Below, one piece after another: positions 58,403 through 59,153 of a DNA stretch of 59,153 nt. Under the pieces are notes generated by a model that saw only the letters and a list, made by a program, of their open reading frames with translations, searched no databases and was not told where the DNA came from. Source of the DNA: Oscillospiraceae bacterium (GTDB taxonomy: Bacteria > Bacillota > Clostridia > Oscillospirales > CAG-272); assembly GCA_015064505.1 (NCBI GenBank), contig SVSB01000010.1, positions 1 through 59,153 on the forward strand, given 5' to 3'. The position numbers and the translations under genes are program-made. Position 1 is the stretch's first letter; each line of letters opens with the position of its first letter.

Positions 58403-58434
58403 AAAGCAAGGCTATCTTGCGATAGCCTTGCTTT
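58403..58434 (-). terminator. terminator of paralog 3
   Basis: AAAGCAAGGCTATC, 4-nt loop, GATAGCCTTGCTTT, after the stop at 58449. Confidence 0.9.
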
Positions 58435-58448
58435 ATAGGTTCAATTGA

Positions 58449-59153
58449 TTATTTCTTTGCCTTCTTTACGATTACGAAAACGATAACAGCTACAACTACA
58501 ACAGCTGCAACGATACCGATAATAAGGCCGATGTTAGCGCCGCCGTCATCGACAGGAGCGGGTGCCTGAGTGGTGGGAGCCTGGGTGGTAGGAGCCTGAG
58601 TAGCGGGAGCATCGGTAACGGGCTCGGTTGCGGGAGCATCGGTAACGGGCTCGGTTGCGGGAGCATCGGTAACGGGCTCGGTTGCGGGAGCGTCGGTAAC
58701 GGGCTCGGTAACGGGCTCGGTTACAGGATCGGGAGCCTCGGTAACAACAACGTCAAGCTCGATGCCGTTAACCTGCTCTGCCTTCTCGAATGCCATCTTA
58801 GCGATCTCGAGGTTCTCGTTGTTGAGAACGTGCTCGGAGTACTTAAGAGTGTAGCCGTTGGTATAGGTGGTACGCATATCGGGCTCTTCAAGACCCTCTG
58901 CGGAACCGTCGATAGGAGTGAGGAAGGGACCGAAGTTACCGGAATTCCAGTTAACGGTAAGGCTGTTAACTGTAACACCCATGTTGGGCTTAACTGCACC
59001 GTAGAGGATATCAACCTGACCCTCGCCTCTGATTGTAACCTCGACGTCGCCGCAGGATACGTCGTTTACGTTAACGGAAGCAGCATAGAGCTTGTAAACG
59101 TGAGCGGTGCCGCCAACGGTGATGTTAGCCTTACCGGTGTGGTTACAAGCAGC
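58449..59153 (-). CDS. Surface protein of tandem beta-solenoid family, paralog 3 (5' end outside window)
   Basis: The last 234 residues of a gene that enters from the right edge in the same frame. The visible part starts with ANITVGGTAHVYKLYAASVN and CGDVEVTIRGEG, the same repeats as in paralogs 1 and 2. It continues with a linker of PATEPVTDA nonapeptides and APTTQ units (58560-58730), then a C-terminal membrane helix and KKAKK. The nonapeptide copies are nearly identical at DNA level (27-bp unit). Start and signal peptide lie beyond 59153. Confidence 0.85.
   Translation of the reverse strand, partial: AACNHTGKANITVGGTAHVYKLYAASVNVNDVSCGDVEVTIRGEGQVDILYGAVKPNMGVTVNSLTVNWNSGNFGPFLTPIDGSAEGLEEPDMRTTYTNGYTLKYSEHVLNNENLEIAKMAFEKAEQVNGIELDVVVTEAPDPVTEPVTEPVTDAPATEPVTDAPATEPVTDAPATEPVTDAPATQAPTTQAPTTQAPAPVDDGGANIGLIIGIVAAVVVVAVIVFVIVKKAKK

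Overview
The window looks like a chromosomal segment of an anaerobic, gut-type Bacillota (class Clostridia). The basis is a trimeric NADH-dependent [FeFe]-hydrogenase operon, an oxygen-sensitive class III ribonucleotide reductase, a flavodiiron protein with rubredoxin, strong AGGAGG-type ribosome binding sites, TTGACA/TATAAT promoters, monoderm-type lipoproteins and plant-glycan hydrolases. No transposase, phage gene or CRISPR array was seen. The left end holds no complete gene in the first 137 bases; the right end cuts a minus-strand surface-protein gene.

Layout. 0.1-4 kb: ZIP metal transporter, ferritin-like helical protein, tRNA-Arg with an unusual repeat-rich tail (1.66-2.2 kb), zinc-ribbon membrane protein, serine hydrolase. 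4-8.8 kb: anaerobic nucleotide reduction (nrdD fused to a thioredoxin-like domain, trxB, nrdG, membrane-anchored XRE regulator), with a consensus promoter and a pair of NrdR boxes in front of nrdD. 9-11.4 kb: GT8 / PlsC / CrtO-like lipid-modification operon. 11.4-14.3 kb: second trxB, tRNA-Gln with a tail of the same architecture as that of tRNA-Arg, intergenic palindromic repeats, XRE-TPR regulator. 14.4-18.9 kb: GH35 beta-galactosidase, then a small SinR-like XRE regulator divergent from a TasA/CalY-type surface protein. 19-22.8 kb: MFS transporter, lipoprotein, helical-repeat membrane protein.

22.8-31.2 kb: a tightly overlapping four-gene oxidoreductase / dehydroquinase-like operon, a SemiSWEET-like/SGNH pair, an EamA transporter with an orphan FliB-like methylase, and a three-gene MazG-like/cyclase operon. 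31.5-37.7 kb: rubredoxin plus a four-domain flavodiiron protein (oxygen/NO detoxification), D-lactate dehydrogenase divergent from a Crp/Fnr-type regulator, then M20 peptidase, DUF1461 protein and PaaI thioesterase. 38-48 kb: an arabinan-type glycan locus on the minus strand (AraC regulator, three tandem ricin-GH43 lipoproteins, GH51 arabinofuranosidase, a lipoprotein and a PHP hydrolase). 48.3-53.4 kb: the hydrogenase operon (NuoE-like, HATPase, 2Fe-2S protein, NuoF-like, HydA). 53.5-59.15 kb: GH5-like hydrolase divergent from an AraC regulator, then three tandem paralogous surface proteins with predicted beta-solenoid ectodomains and C-terminal membrane anchors.

Signals most worth following: the tRNA tail elements (inverted T-arm, dyads, then a degenerate second copy of the tRNA 3' end about 160 bp downstream) at two different tRNAs; a near-identical 23-bp operator-like element before the ZIP gene and between ldhA and the Crp/Fnr gene; the SinR-like/TasA-like module; the self-reducing NrdD-Trx/TrxB arrangement; three GH43 paralogs that all lack the usual catalytic-base Asp; and the tandem surface-protein family.
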